11,591 nt of DNA, taken from positions 20,261-31,851 of the forward strand of contig DJRK01000002.1 of NCBI GenBank assembly GCA_002440065.1. The letters run 5' to 3'. A program made the translations under genes and the position numbers. Positions 1 to 6,396 of the stretch are shown here, in pieces. The stretch comes from Atopobium sp. UBA6362 (GTDB taxonomy: Bacteria; Actinomycetota; Coriobacteriia; Coriobacteriales; Atopobiaceae). Each line of letters begins with the position of its first letter. Positions within the stretch are counted from its first letter, which is position 1. The notes under the pieces were generated by a model. It was not told where the DNA came from. It was given only the letters and a program-made list of their open reading frames with translations, and ran no database searches.

Positions 1-31
1 CGGCAACAGGAGGGGAACCGATAGGGGCCGA

Positions 32-1105
32 TCAGCGCTTCTTGAACGGGATCGGCTTGGGCGGGCACTTGGGCTTCACCGCTCCGGCGGTCACGATGGC
101 GCCGTACTCGCAGGCGTCCAGGCAGGCGCCGCACTGGGTGCACGCCTTCTGGTCGATCACGTGGATGAAGCGCGCGCGACCGAGAATCGCGTCTTCCTCG
201 CACACGTCCTCGCAGGCGCAGCACGCCTGGCACTTGCTCGCCAGGATGTGCACGGTGAGGAACGCCCTGCACTCCCCCGCCGGGCAGGTCTTCTTCGAGA
301 TGTGGCGGGAGATCTCGTCGCCAAAGAGGTCGACGAACGCGAGGACGGTATGCGCCATGACGCGGCCCTGCTCGCAGAGGCACTGCGACTCCATGACGGG
401 GCACAGGTCGCGAAGAAGGTCGAGGTCGCCGGGCTTGCCCTTCTTGCGGCAGATGTCGGCGACGATGGTCGCGATCTGGTGGCTACCCTCGTGGCCGAAG
501 ACGCAGCGGCCGCACGTCTCGTGACGGTACAGCGCGCAGATCTCGGAGAGGGCGTTCGCCATGCAGTTCTTCGCGGTGTAGACCCTGACGTAGTCGGAGC
601 CGAGCGCGACCTCGGCGTCGGCGTCGTCCGCGCGGTAAAGGTCGCCCGCGGGATAGCCGACGTAGACGGCCTTGGCGTCTTCGGCTCCGGAGGCCTCGAT
701 AAGCCCCCCCACGGTCGCGGTGGCCGGGAGCTCGACGGGGGCCTCGGCGCCCTCGAGCCACACCCAGCGACGTCCCTCGGCAGCAAGGAGCTCCGCCCCC
801 TCGATCACGGTGTCCGAGCCCTCGCCGTTCGCGCACGACGGGATGGGCTTCTCGCCGGAGGGGACTTTGGCGGCGGCGGAGGCATTGGAGTAAACGAACC
901 CCAGCTCAGGGTCGCACTCGACCACGCGCACAGCCTCGCCGAGGGCCTCGGCGAGAGGAGCGGCCAGCTCGTGGCCGGACGGCACGAGCACGGCCTCGGC
1001 ACCGCTCTGGGCGATGAGACGGGCCGCGCCCTCGACGTCCTTGGACAAAAGATAGAGCCCCACGGGCGCCTGCTTGTGGGCAGGCATGAAGTTAACGACG
1101 GTCAT
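32..1105 (-). CDS. NuoF C-terminal-like iron-sulfur protein with two 4Fe-4S ferredoxin motifs
   Basis: Probable electron-transfer subunit working with the diaphorase encoded just upstream; cytoplasmic, with no signal peptide or membrane segment. The product is 357 aa. Residues about 115-180 resemble the SLBB region of NuoF/HndC (ELPATATVGGLIEA). Residues 196-280 match the NuoF cluster-N3 domain (HETCGRC, then SQCLCEQG and KKTCPAGEC). Two CxxCxxCxxxC motifs follow (C292/295/298/302 and C322/325/328/332). The N-terminal ~110 residues lack the glycine-rich FMN/NADH motif of true NuoF, so it should not oxidise NADH itself. At the N3 site the third cysteine of CxxCxxC is Gly204, while an extra Cys244 sits two residues after the expected fourth ligand. 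I chose the ATG at 1105, 18 nt after the upstream stop and preceded by AAGGGTGG; an in-frame GTG at 1117 would add four residues but has no spaced ribosome site. The family call is firm; the electron partner is inferred. Confidence 0.87.
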   Translation of the reverse strand: MTVVNFMPAHKQAPVGLYLLSKDVEGAARLIAQSGAEAVLVPSGHELAAPLAEALGEAVRVVECDPELGFVYSNASAAAKVPSGEKPIPSCANGEGSDTVIEGAELLAAEGRRWVWLEGAEAPVELPATATVGGLIEASGAEDAKAVYVGYPAGDLYRADDADAEVALGSDYVRVYTAKNCMANALSEICALYRHETCGRCVFGHEGSHQIATIVADICRKKGKPGDLDLLRDLCPVMESQCLCEQGRVMAHTVLAFVDLFGDEISRHISKKTCPAGECRAFLTVHILASKCQACCACEDVCEEDAILGRARFIHVIDQKACTQCGACLDACEYGAIVTAGAVKPKCPPKPIPFKKR

Positions 1106-1123
1106 GTGTGTTCCCACCCTTTC

Positions 1124-3256
1124 CTAGTACTCGTTCCACAGGCGCGGCGTCGTCAGCGTGAGCCGCAGGTCGCACTGCAGGCACCGGCCCGCCTCGCACT
1201 TGGCCTCGTCCTCGGTGTAGGGGCACTCGAAGACGTCGAAGTCGTGCGAGCGCTCCTCGGCGCCACGGAAGCCCGGCATGACGGGGCCGTCGTAGAAGCC
1301 CTCGGGCGCCGGCCCGATGTGCTGCTCGGGGACGAGCCCGTCGGCGAGCTCCGCCTCGATGTCGCCGTCGCCGCCGAGCGCTCGGTCGATCGCGGAGGCG
1401 CACACGCGGCCGGCCTCGATCGCGGCGATGACGGACTTCGTGCCCGTCACGCAGTCGCCCGCGGCCCAAACGCCCGGCACGCTCGTGGCGCCCTCGGCGT
1501 CGGCAACGATGTAGGGGCCGTGCGTGAGCTCGAGGCCCATGTCGGCCGTGCCCTCGGGCTTTTGGCCCACGGCAAAGATCACGCGGTCGACGTCAAGGGT
1601 CAGCTCGCCGCCGTCGAGAAGCTCGGTCACGGCGCGGTGGTTCTCGTCGAAGTAGAAGCGCTCGATCTTGTGGATCGTCATGGAGCCGACCTTGCCGGAG
1701 CCCTCGGAGGTCTCGTTTATGCTCGTGAAGGCGTAGGCGTCGTGCAGGACCACGCCCTCCTCGGCGGCCTCGGCGCGCTCCTCGGGGGTGGAGGTCATGA
1801 CGTCCTCGGCCTCGAGGCAGGCGACGTCGACGGAGGCGGCGCCCAGGCGCACGGCGGTGCGGGCGCAGTCGTAGGCGACGTTGCCGCCGCCGAGCACCAT
1901 GACGCGCAGGCCGGTGAGGTCCTCGGCGCGCCCCTCGCGGGCGGCCTTGAGAAAATCGGTGTTGCGGACGACGCCCTCGAGGTCGTGGCCGGCCATGGGC
2001 AGCACGGTGCCGTCGTGCGTGCCGATGGTCACGAGCACGGCGTCGAAGCCCTGGCCAAGAAGCTCCTTGGGGTCGGCGACGCGCGCGCCGCAGGCGAGCT
2101 CGATGCGCGGCTCGGCGTCGTCGCCCTGCGCGACCTCCAGGATCGCGGCGACCTCGCGGTCGACCACGTCGTCGGGCAGGCGGTAGGCGGGGATGCCGTA
2201 GCGCATCTGGCCGCCGACCTTCTCGTTCGCCTCGAAGACCTCGACCTTGTGGCCCTTCTCGGCGCAGAACAGCGCGGCGGTGAGGCCCGCGGGGCCGGCC
2301 CCCACAACGGCGACCTTCTTGCCGGTCAGCGGCTCGTGGCGGACGCGGGACTTCCACGCACCGTCGTCGCGGACGGCCGCGGCGCGCTTCAGGCGGCAGA
2401 CCGAGAGCGGCGTGGCCCCGAGCCTGTTTCGCTTGCAGGCGCCCTGGCAGTTGTGGACGCAGATGTTGCCCAGGCTCTCGGGGAAGGGGACCTTCTCGCG
2501 GACGACCGCGACGGCGCCCTCGAAGTCGCCCTTGCGAATGCGACGCAGGTAGTTGGGGATGTCGACGTGCGCGGGGCAGCCGGAGCGGCACGGGACCACG
2601 TTGTCGGCGTAGGACTTGGACTCATCGAAGGAGTTGAGCGTGTCCACGATGGAGCCCGTGGGGCAGACCTCGATGCACGCGCCGCAGAAGCGGCATCCCG
2701 CCTGCTGGAGGCTCACGTTGCCGTCGGTGCCGATGCGGATGCCCTCCTCGGTGTGCTGGTAGTCGAGCACGCCGGCGCCGCGAAGCTCGCGGCAGGCGCG
2801 CACGCAGCGGCCGCAGCGGATGCAGCGGGTAAACATGTGCGTGATGAGCGGGTTCTCGTCGTCGGTCGCGACGGGACGGCTCTTCACGCGCCAACGGGTC
2901 GGCGAGACGCCCATGTACTGGTACATGGACTGCAGCTCGCACTTGCCGTACTTGGGGCAGCCGGTGCAGTCGGTCGGGTGCGTGGCGAGGATGAGCTCCA
3001 TCGCCATCTTGCGGACGCGCTCGGCGGACTCGCCCGTCGTGTTCACGACCATCCCGTCCACGACCGGGGTCTTGCAGGCGCACACGGGGCCCTCGGCGCC
3101 CTCGACCTCGACCATGCACAGGCGGCAGCCGCCCACGGCCTCGAGGTCGGGGTGCTTGCACAGATGCGGGATGTAGATGCCGGCGTCGAGCGCGGCCTCG
3201 AGGACGTTCTTGCCCTCGGCGGCCTCGACCACTTGGCCGTTGATCGTCAGTTTCAT
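1124..3256 (-). CDS. NuoG N-terminus / GltD-like FAD- and NAD(P)-binding fusion oxidoreductase
   Basis: Predicted NAD(P)H:acceptor oxidoreductase (diaphorase) of 710 aa, cytoplasmic. Residues 1-75 form a plant-type 2Fe-2S domain (C33, C44, C47, C61). Residues 93-106 are the His-Cys cluster motif of NuoG and hydrogenases (HxxxCxxCxxxxxC). Two 4Fe-4S motifs follow (C145/148/151/155 and C188/191/194/198). From ~220 it becomes a glutamate-synthase small-subunit type module: Cys-rich entry (PCRSGCPAHVDIPNYL, C266/C270/C274), FAD fold GAGPAGL at 319-325, NAD(P) fold GGGNVAYDCA at 456-465, and the FAD-closing GVWAAGDC near 595-602. A CxxxxCxxC tail lies at 687-695. No expected ligand is missing. A GAGGGG ribosome site lies 6 nt before the ATG. 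It sits directly before the NuoF-like gene (18 nt), so the two are almost certainly co-transcribed. Related fusions serve as NAD(P)H modules for bifurcating or hydrogenase-type enzymes; the acceptor here is unknown. Confidence 0.92.
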   Translation of the reverse strand: MKLTINGQVVEAAEGKNVLEAALDAGIYIPHLCKHPDLEAVGGCRLCMVEVEGAEGPVCACKTPVVDGMVVNTTGESAERVRKMAMELILATHPTDCTGCPKYGKCELQSMYQYMGVSPTRWRVKSRPVATDDENPLITHMFTRCIRCGRCVRACRELRGAGVLDYQHTEEGIRIGTDGNVSLQQAGCRFCGACIEVCPTGSIVDTLNSFDESKSYADNVVPCRSGCPAHVDIPNYLRRIRKGDFEGAVAVVREKVPFPESLGNICVHNCQGACKRNRLGATPLSVCRLKRAAAVRDDGAWKSRVRHEPLTGKKVAVVGAGPAGLTAALFCAEKGHKVEVFEANEKVGGQMRYGIPAYRLPDDVVDREVAAILEVAQGDDAEPRIELACGARVADPKELLGQGFDAVLVTIGTHDGTVLPMAGHDLEGVVRNTDFLKAAREGRAEDLTGLRVMVLGGGNVAYDCARTAVRLGAASVDVACLEAEDVMTSTPEERAEAAEEGVVLHDAYAFTSINETSEGSGKVGSMTIHKIERFYFDENHRAVTELLDGGELTLDVDRVIFAVGQKPEGTADMGLELTHGPYIVADAEGATSVPGVWAAGDCVTGTKSVIAAIEAGRVCASAIDRALGGDGDIEAELADGLVPEQHIGPAPEGFYDGPVMPGFRGAEERSHDFDVFECPYTEDEAKCEAGRCLQCDLRLTLTTPRLWNEY

Positions 3257-3262
3257 GCGTTT

Positions 3263-3268
3263 CCCCTC
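3263..3268 (-). promoter_or_regulatory. Ribosome binding site of the diaphorase gene
   Basis: GAGGGG on the minus strand, 6 nt before the ATG at 3256. It fixes the start of the 710-aa protein at a residue just before the 2Fe-2S fold. Confidence 0.7.
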
Positions 3269-3289
3269 AAAAACTCGTTCAAGTCCAAA

Positions 3290-3324
3290 GAGGCGCCCGA
3301 GAATCCCCCATCCCCGGGCGCCTC
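3290..3324 (-). repeat. Hairpin with 10-bp perfect stem upstream of the diaphorase gene
   Basis: Perfect 10-bp inverted repeat (GAGGCGCCCG at 3290-3299 and CGGGCGCCTC at 3315-3324) around a 15-nt loop. On the minus strand it is followed by TCTTTGG, a poor U-tract. It is therefore a weak terminator, an attenuator or an mRNA-stabilising hairpin rather than a clear stop. It lies about 34 nt before the diaphorase start codon. Confidence 0.6.
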
Positions 3325-3340
3325 CGCAAGGCCATTCGCC

Positions 3341-3406
3341 GTCCTTCTCGGCTCAACTCAATCCGGATGCGGCGAGCACTGCCGCGTCAACCCCGCCGAG
3401 AAGGAC
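3341..3406 (-). repeat. Nested inverted repeat in the spacer after the FAD oxidoreductase gene
   Basis: A 12-bp perfect inverted repeat (GTCCTTCTCGGC at 3341-3352 and GCCGAGAAGGAC at 3395-3406) encloses 42 nt, which itself holds a shorter pair, GCGGC (3369-3373) and GCCGC (3381-3385). It starts about 20 nt after the flavoprotein stop on the minus strand. With the hairpin at 3290-3324 it makes most of the 170-bp spacer between the two genes double-stranded in the transcript. There is no U-tract beside it, so RNA processing or stability is a likelier role than termination. Confidence 0.55.
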
Positions 3407-3426
3407 ATGTGGGAGCGGCTCTCCCC

Positions 3427-4932
3427 CTACGACCACTCCTCGTCGCCGGCGTCCTCCATGAGGGCGGCAGCCGCGTTCTCGCCGGCGATGCGGCCGGAGT
3501 TCAGGCAGAAGCCCATGGTGTTGCCGGGGATGCAGTAGTTGTAGGAGTCGCCGTAGATGGTGCAGGCGTCGGTGCCCACGCAGTAGAGGCCGGGGATGAC
3601 CTCGTAGTCGTCGGTCATGACCTCCATCTTGTGGTTGATGAGCACGCCGCCGAGGGTGCCGTAGGCGCCGCAGTACTGCTTGCAGCAGTAGAAGGGGCCC
3701 TTCTCGAGCGGGCGCATGAACTCGCGCTCCTTCTCGAAGATCTCGTCCCAGCCGTTGTCGCACATCTCGTTGTACTCGTCAACGTTGGCGAGGAGCCCCT
3801 CGACGTCGATGCCGGCCTTCTCGGCGAGCTCCTCGAGCGTGTCGGCCTGGCAGATGGCGGGGTAGCCGGCATCGAGGTCGCGCTGCCACTGCTCATCGAA
3901 GCCCTCGTAGAGGTCGTGCGGGTGGACGTGGGAGACGATGTCCGGGCCGTCCTTCTTCCAGTGCTTGAGCATGCGGGAGTCGAAGATGGCGTAGGCGACC
4001 TTGCCGGGCAGGTGGTTGATGGCGTTGCCCACGAAGGTCGTGTTGTAGATCTCGTCCTCGGGCATGAAGCGCTCGCCCAGGCGGTTGCACCAGTAGCAGG
4101 GCTGGCGGAAGGCGCCCTCGACGTAGAAGTGGTTCATGTTGTCGGGGATCTGGTACATGAGCTCCATGGTGACGGGGGTGTGGCCCGCGCCGACCTCGTG
4201 GCACATGTTGATGCCGTCGCCGTCCATACCGGGGATGGCGAAGGAGAAGAGGTCCTTGCCCCATTCGAAGCCGAGCTTCTCCTTGATGAGCTTGGCGTTG
4301 TGGCCAAAGCCGCCGGTGGCGACGATGACGGACTTGCAGGAGATCTCGTACTCCTCGCCGTCCTTGTCCTTGGCGGTGACGCCGCAGACGGAGCCGTCCT
4401 CGCCCTTGATGATGCCGGTGGCCGGGCACTCGAGCATGAACTCGACGCCGAGGTCCTGGGCGCGCTCGGTCATGCGCTTGGTCATCGTGGTCGCGGCGCG
4501 GGGACCCGGCTCGGAGCCGTCCTCGGGCTGCACGACGTGCCAGGTGTACTCGCCGTCGGCGTAGGCGCGGTTGCGCTCGCGGGCGCGGAACGCCGGGCGC
4601 ACGGAGTTGAAGACGACGCCCATGTCCTGCAGCCAGGCGATGGTGTCGCCGGACTTGAAGTAGTAGTCGCGCACGAGGCGGGCGTCGACCTGGTAGTGGG
4701 TGTAGTACATGTGGCGACGGAACAGCTCGCCCGGGGTGAGCTCGATCATGGAGCCCTTCTGGACCGGGGAGCCGGCCGCGGCGGGGCCCATGCCCATGTT
4801 CGCGGCGCCGCCGGTGATGGGGGCCTTCTCGAGGGTGATGACGCGCGCGCCGTTCTCGGCCGCGGCGACGGAAGCGGCCAGGCCCGAAAGGCCGGCGGCA
4901 ACGACGACGACGTCTGTTTCAAGCTGCTTCAT
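3427..4932 (-). CDS. FAD-dependent oxidoreductase, fumarate reductase / ketosteroid dehydrogenase superfamily
   Basis: Flavoprotein of 501 aa predicted to reduce (or dehydrogenate) an activated C=C bond. The N-terminus carries the FAD Rossmann signature (VVVVAAGLSGLAAS, then ITLEK at 32-36 and GGAANMGMGPAAAG at 41-54), and VIVATGGFG lies at 202-210. The C-terminus has the superfamily's FAD-binding end (GTLGGVLIN, VIPGLYCVG, GRIAGENAA). The segment PFYCCKQYCGAYGTLGG looks more like ketosteroid-dehydrogenase-type enzymes than like the HTMGG histidine motif of fumarate reductases, so substrate class is open. The first Gly of GxGxxG is Ala12. There is no Tat signal, haem domain or FMN-binding domain, unlike many exported coriobacterial relatives, so it should be cytoplasmic and fed by a soluble donor. 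The ATG at 4932 has AAGGAGG 6 nt upstream; the open frame continues to 5133 but that extension is arginine-rich, unlike the family and beyond the ribosome site. Confidence 0.9.
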   Translation of the reverse strand: MKQLETDVVVVAAGLSGLAASVAAAENGARVITLEKAPITGGAANMGMGPAAAGSPVQKGSMIELTPGELFRRHMYYTHYQVDARLVRDYYFKSGDTIAWLQDMGVVFNSVRPAFRARERNRAYADGEYTWHVVQPEDGSEPGPRAATTMTKRMTERAQDLGVEFMLECPATGIIKGEDGSVCGVTAKDKDGEEYEISCKSVIVATGGFGHNAKLIKEKLGFEWGKDLFSFAIPGMDGDGINMCHEVGAGHTPVTMELMYQIPDNMNHFYVEGAFRQPCYWCNRLGERFMPEDEIYNTTFVGNAINHLPGKVAYAIFDSRMLKHWKKDGPDIVSHVHPHDLYEGFDEQWQRDLDAGYPAICQADTLEELAEKAGIDVEGLLANVDEYNEMCDNGWDEIFEKEREFMRPLEKGPFYCCKQYCGAYGTLGGVLINHKMEVMTDDYEVIPGLYCVGTDACTIYGDSYNYCIPGNTMGFCLNSGRIAGENAAAALMEDAGDEEWS

Positions 4933-4938
4933 GCGAAT

Positions 4939-4945
4939 CCTCCTT
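4939..4945 (-). promoter_or_regulatory. Strong ribosome binding site that sets the flavoprotein start
   Basis: AAGGAGG on the minus strand, 6 nt before the ATG at 4932. It is the best Shine-Dalgarno match in the window and rules out the longer reading frame that extends to 5133. Confidence 0.8.
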
Positions 4946-5011
4946 GTAGATGCGCTACGCAACCTTAATTGCCCTAAAACCACGGTTACAAATTTGCTTC
5001 TTTCGGGCGCC

Positions 5012-5040
5012 CGATCCCATGTGCGCCCGCACAAGGATCG
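5012..5040. promoter_or_regulatory. Long interrupted dyad (probable operator) upstream of the FAD oxidoreductase
   Basis: CGATCC (5012-5017) and GGATCG (5035-5040) flank TGTGCG (5020-5025) and CGCACA (5028-5033), giving 12 paired positions over 29 nt with a one-base asymmetry (spacers CA and A). A weak promoter candidate on the minus strand lies just downstream: TTGTAA at 4991-4986, 17 nt, then TTAAGG at 4968-4963. If that promoter is right the dyad centre sits about 70 nt before the transcription start, a normal place for an activator site. Confidence 0.5.
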
Positions 5041-5058
5041 CCGCGGCTGACGGCGGGG

Positions 5059-5091
5059 TTTGTGCAATGGGACCATGCACCGCGGCACAAA
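5059..5091. promoter_or_regulatory. Second dyad upstream of the FAD oxidoreductase
   Basis: TTTGTGC (5059-5065) and GCACAAA (5085-5091) form a 7-bp inverted repeat. Inside it GTGCA (5062-5066) and TGCAC (5076-5080) form an alternative pairing. The TTGTGC/GCACAA halves share TGTGC with the dyad at 5012-5040, so both may be sites for one protein. It lies between the terminator of the preceding gene and the flavoprotein promoter region. Confidence 0.4.
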
Positions 5092-5130
5092 ACGGCGAAT
5101 ACGTCCCGGCGCGGGCGTAAGGTCCGCGGG

Positions 5131-5183
5131 CAAAGAAAAGCGCCGGGCGCCGTCATCCCCTTGGAGAATCCAGCGCCCGGCGC
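5131..5183 (-). terminator. Intrinsic terminator after the iron-sulfur flavoprotein gene
   Basis: An 11-bp perfect GC-rich stem (GCGCCGGGCGC at 5140-5150 pairs with GCGCCCGGCGC at 5173-5183) is followed on the minus strand by CTTTTCTTTG. It begins 18 nt after the stop of the gene at 5202-6200. It separates that gene from the FAD oxidoreductase, which must then have its own promoter within about 4933-5130. Confidence 0.88.
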
Positions 5184-5201
5184 GATGCCGGCCGGTATGC
5201 C

Positions 5202-6200
5202 CTACTTCTGCGGGGCCGTGGCTTGGATGGCCTCCTTGTAGAAGTTGACGCGGTCCTTGTAGGCCTGGGTCTTCTTCATCTCGGCGAGCTTGCCCTCGTT
5301 CTCCTGGATGTCCTTGCCGTGGATCTCCTTGCCGGAGATGATGTCGTGGGCCTTGTGGAGGTCCTCGGGCCTATAGGTGACCTTCACGGCGCCGCCCTCG
5401 ACGGAGAGCTCGCCCTCGAGGCCGCACACGCAGCAGATCGCGCGGTTCTCGCCGGGGACGATGTAGAAGTCGTTGCAGTTGCAGTGGGGGCAGATGCCCT
5501 TCTTGCCCTGGTACTCCACGCCCTCGTAGGGCTCCTTGCCGTTCGCGCAGTTGTCCTTGATCTGCTGCGCCGCGGCGGCGAGGTTCTTGCCGATCTGGGT
5601 CGCGCGGTCGATGAGGGCGTCGTCCATGAGGGCGGTCTTGGACCAGGGCACCCACTCGTTGTCGATGACCTTCCAGCTGGGCGTCATGGCCTGGAGCTGA
5701 TGCTCGGACTGGACGTGCGTGCCCCAGTCGGAGCCGCCGATGCCGATGTAGGAGACGGCCTTGGGGCTCATGATCGCGGGGTCGGGCGGGACGACGCCCT
5801 GGGCGGCCGGGCCGCCCTCGGCGAGGCGCCCCTTGGCGATCTGCGTCGAGATGAAGTTGTTGCCGGTGTCCATGCGCGGCCCGAAACGGTCCATGATGGT
5901 GTGGAACAGGCCCGACGCGCCGGTCTCGAAGATGGGGTCGACCATGACGACGCCGTCGGCGTGGAACATCTCGAAGGCGAGCCAATCGAAGTCGTCCTTG
6001 TGGATGCACATGTTCTTCGTGCCGCTCATGAGCATCTTGACGCAGGTGATGCAGCCGGTGCAGTGCTTGATGTCGAGGTCCATCGCGCGGATAAACTCGA
6101 CCTCGCAGCCCGCCTCCTTGGCGGCCATCAGGACGGCCTTGCAGATGGTATCGTTGTTGCCGTTCTTGGTGCCGAACGAGACTCCCACGATCTTTGCCAT
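5202..6200 (-). CDS. NAD(P)H-dependent FMN / iron-sulfur flavoprotein-like oxidoreductase with zinc-ribbon-like tail
   Basis: Predicted cytoplasmic redox carrier or reductase of 332 aa. Residues 1-60 have the flavodoxin-like fold of the NADPH-dependent FMN reductase family (KIVGVSFGTKNGNND as phosphate-binding loop). CTGCITC (C47/C50/C53) with C65 follows, the compact cysteine motif of iron-sulfur flavoproteins. VDPIFETGASGLFHTIMDR at 88-106 is the usual FMN-contact and dimer region. The C-terminal ~100 residues add a cysteine cluster, CPHCNC at 237-242 and CCVCG at 256-260, that looks like a zinc ribbon or rubredoxin-like knuckle, which is not usual in the family. The ATG at 6200 follows GGAGAGGGG; the frame continues to 6449 but crosses the upstream repeat region and is not family-like. 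It is followed by a strong terminator, so it is monocistronic. It may be an electron shuttle for the oxidoreductase genes downstream (inference). Confidence 0.86.
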   Translation of the reverse strand: MAKIVGVSFGTKNGNNDTICKAVLMAAKEAGCEVEFIRAMDLDIKHCTGCITCVKMLMSGTKNMCIHKDDFDWLAFEMFHADGVVMVDPIFETGASGLFHTIMDRFGPRMDTGNNFISTQIAKGRLAEGGPAAQGVVPPDPAIMSPKAVSYIGIGGSDWGTHVQSEHQLQAMTPSWKVIDNEWVPWSKTALMDDALIDRATQIGKNLAAAAQQIKDNCANGKEPYEGVEYQGKKGICPHCNCNDFYIVPGENRAICCVCGLEGELSVEGGAVKVTYRPEDLHKAHDIISGKEIHGKDIQENEGKLAEMKKTQAYKDRVNFYKEAIQATAPQK

Positions 6201-6232
6201 GGTGATCCCCTCTCCTAGCTCCTTGTGTTCGG

Positions 6233-6251
6233 CGGCGTCCCCCTGACGCCG
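6233..6251 (-). repeat. Small hairpin in the leader of the iron-sulfur flavoprotein gene
   Basis: A 7-bp perfect stem (CGGCGTC at 6233-6239 and GACGCCG at 6245-6251) with a 5-nt loop, ending about 33 nt before the start codon. There is no U-tract, so termination is unlikely; it may affect mRNA stability. Confidence 0.4.
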
Positions 6252-6258
6252 ACCCGTT

Positions 6259-6281
6259 GGGCCAAAGCGTAGGGCCAAAGC
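6259..6281. repeat. Tandem 10-bp direct repeat, period 13
   Basis: GGGCCAAAGC occurs at 6259-6268 and again at 6272-6281, 13 bp apart, in the promoter or leader region of the gene that starts at 6200. Function unknown. Confidence 0.45.
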
Positions 6282-6284
6282 CGT

Positions 6285-6348
6285 TATGCAAACGCATAGG
6301 AAACGCGAGCGAGGGAAGACGCGCGTTTGTGCTGCGTGACAAACGCGC
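6285..6348. promoter_or_regulatory. Cluster of AAACGC half-sites with two palindromes
   Basis: TATGC-AAAC-GCATA (6285-6298) is a 5+5 palindrome. GCGCGTTTGT (6321-6330) and ACAAACGCGC (6339-6348) form a perfect 10-bp inverted repeat with an 8-nt spacer. AAACGC or its complement occurs four times (6290, 6301, 6323 reversed, 6341). The location, 85-150 bp before the start codon at 6200, suggests protein binding near the promoter of that gene. No convincing -35/-10 pair could be assigned. Confidence 0.45.
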
Positions 6349-6396
6349 AGGTAGGAGGGCCGTCCACGCGGCGAGGCGCAAATGAGCGACGCGAAA

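Noticed and set aside
1..31. Terminator after the NuoF-like gene
   Set aside because: Only 31 nt are available and there is no stem with a T-run. A further co-transcribed gene beyond the left edge is possible.
161..4968. Very long plus-strand open frames (1125 aa at 161-3538 and 533 aa at 3367-4968)
   Set aside because: They lie antisense to well-recognised Fe-S and flavin proteins, have low-complexity Val/Ala/Asp/Gly/His composition with no domain, and arise because C/G-ending codons remove stops from the opposite strand.
4933..5133. N-terminal extension of the FAD oxidoreductase (67 residues)
   Set aside because: The Rossmann motif begins right after the ATG at 4932, which has a perfect ribosome site. 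The extension is Arg-rich, contains the promoter dyads and is not a Tat signal (no twin-Arg followed by a hydrophobic stretch).
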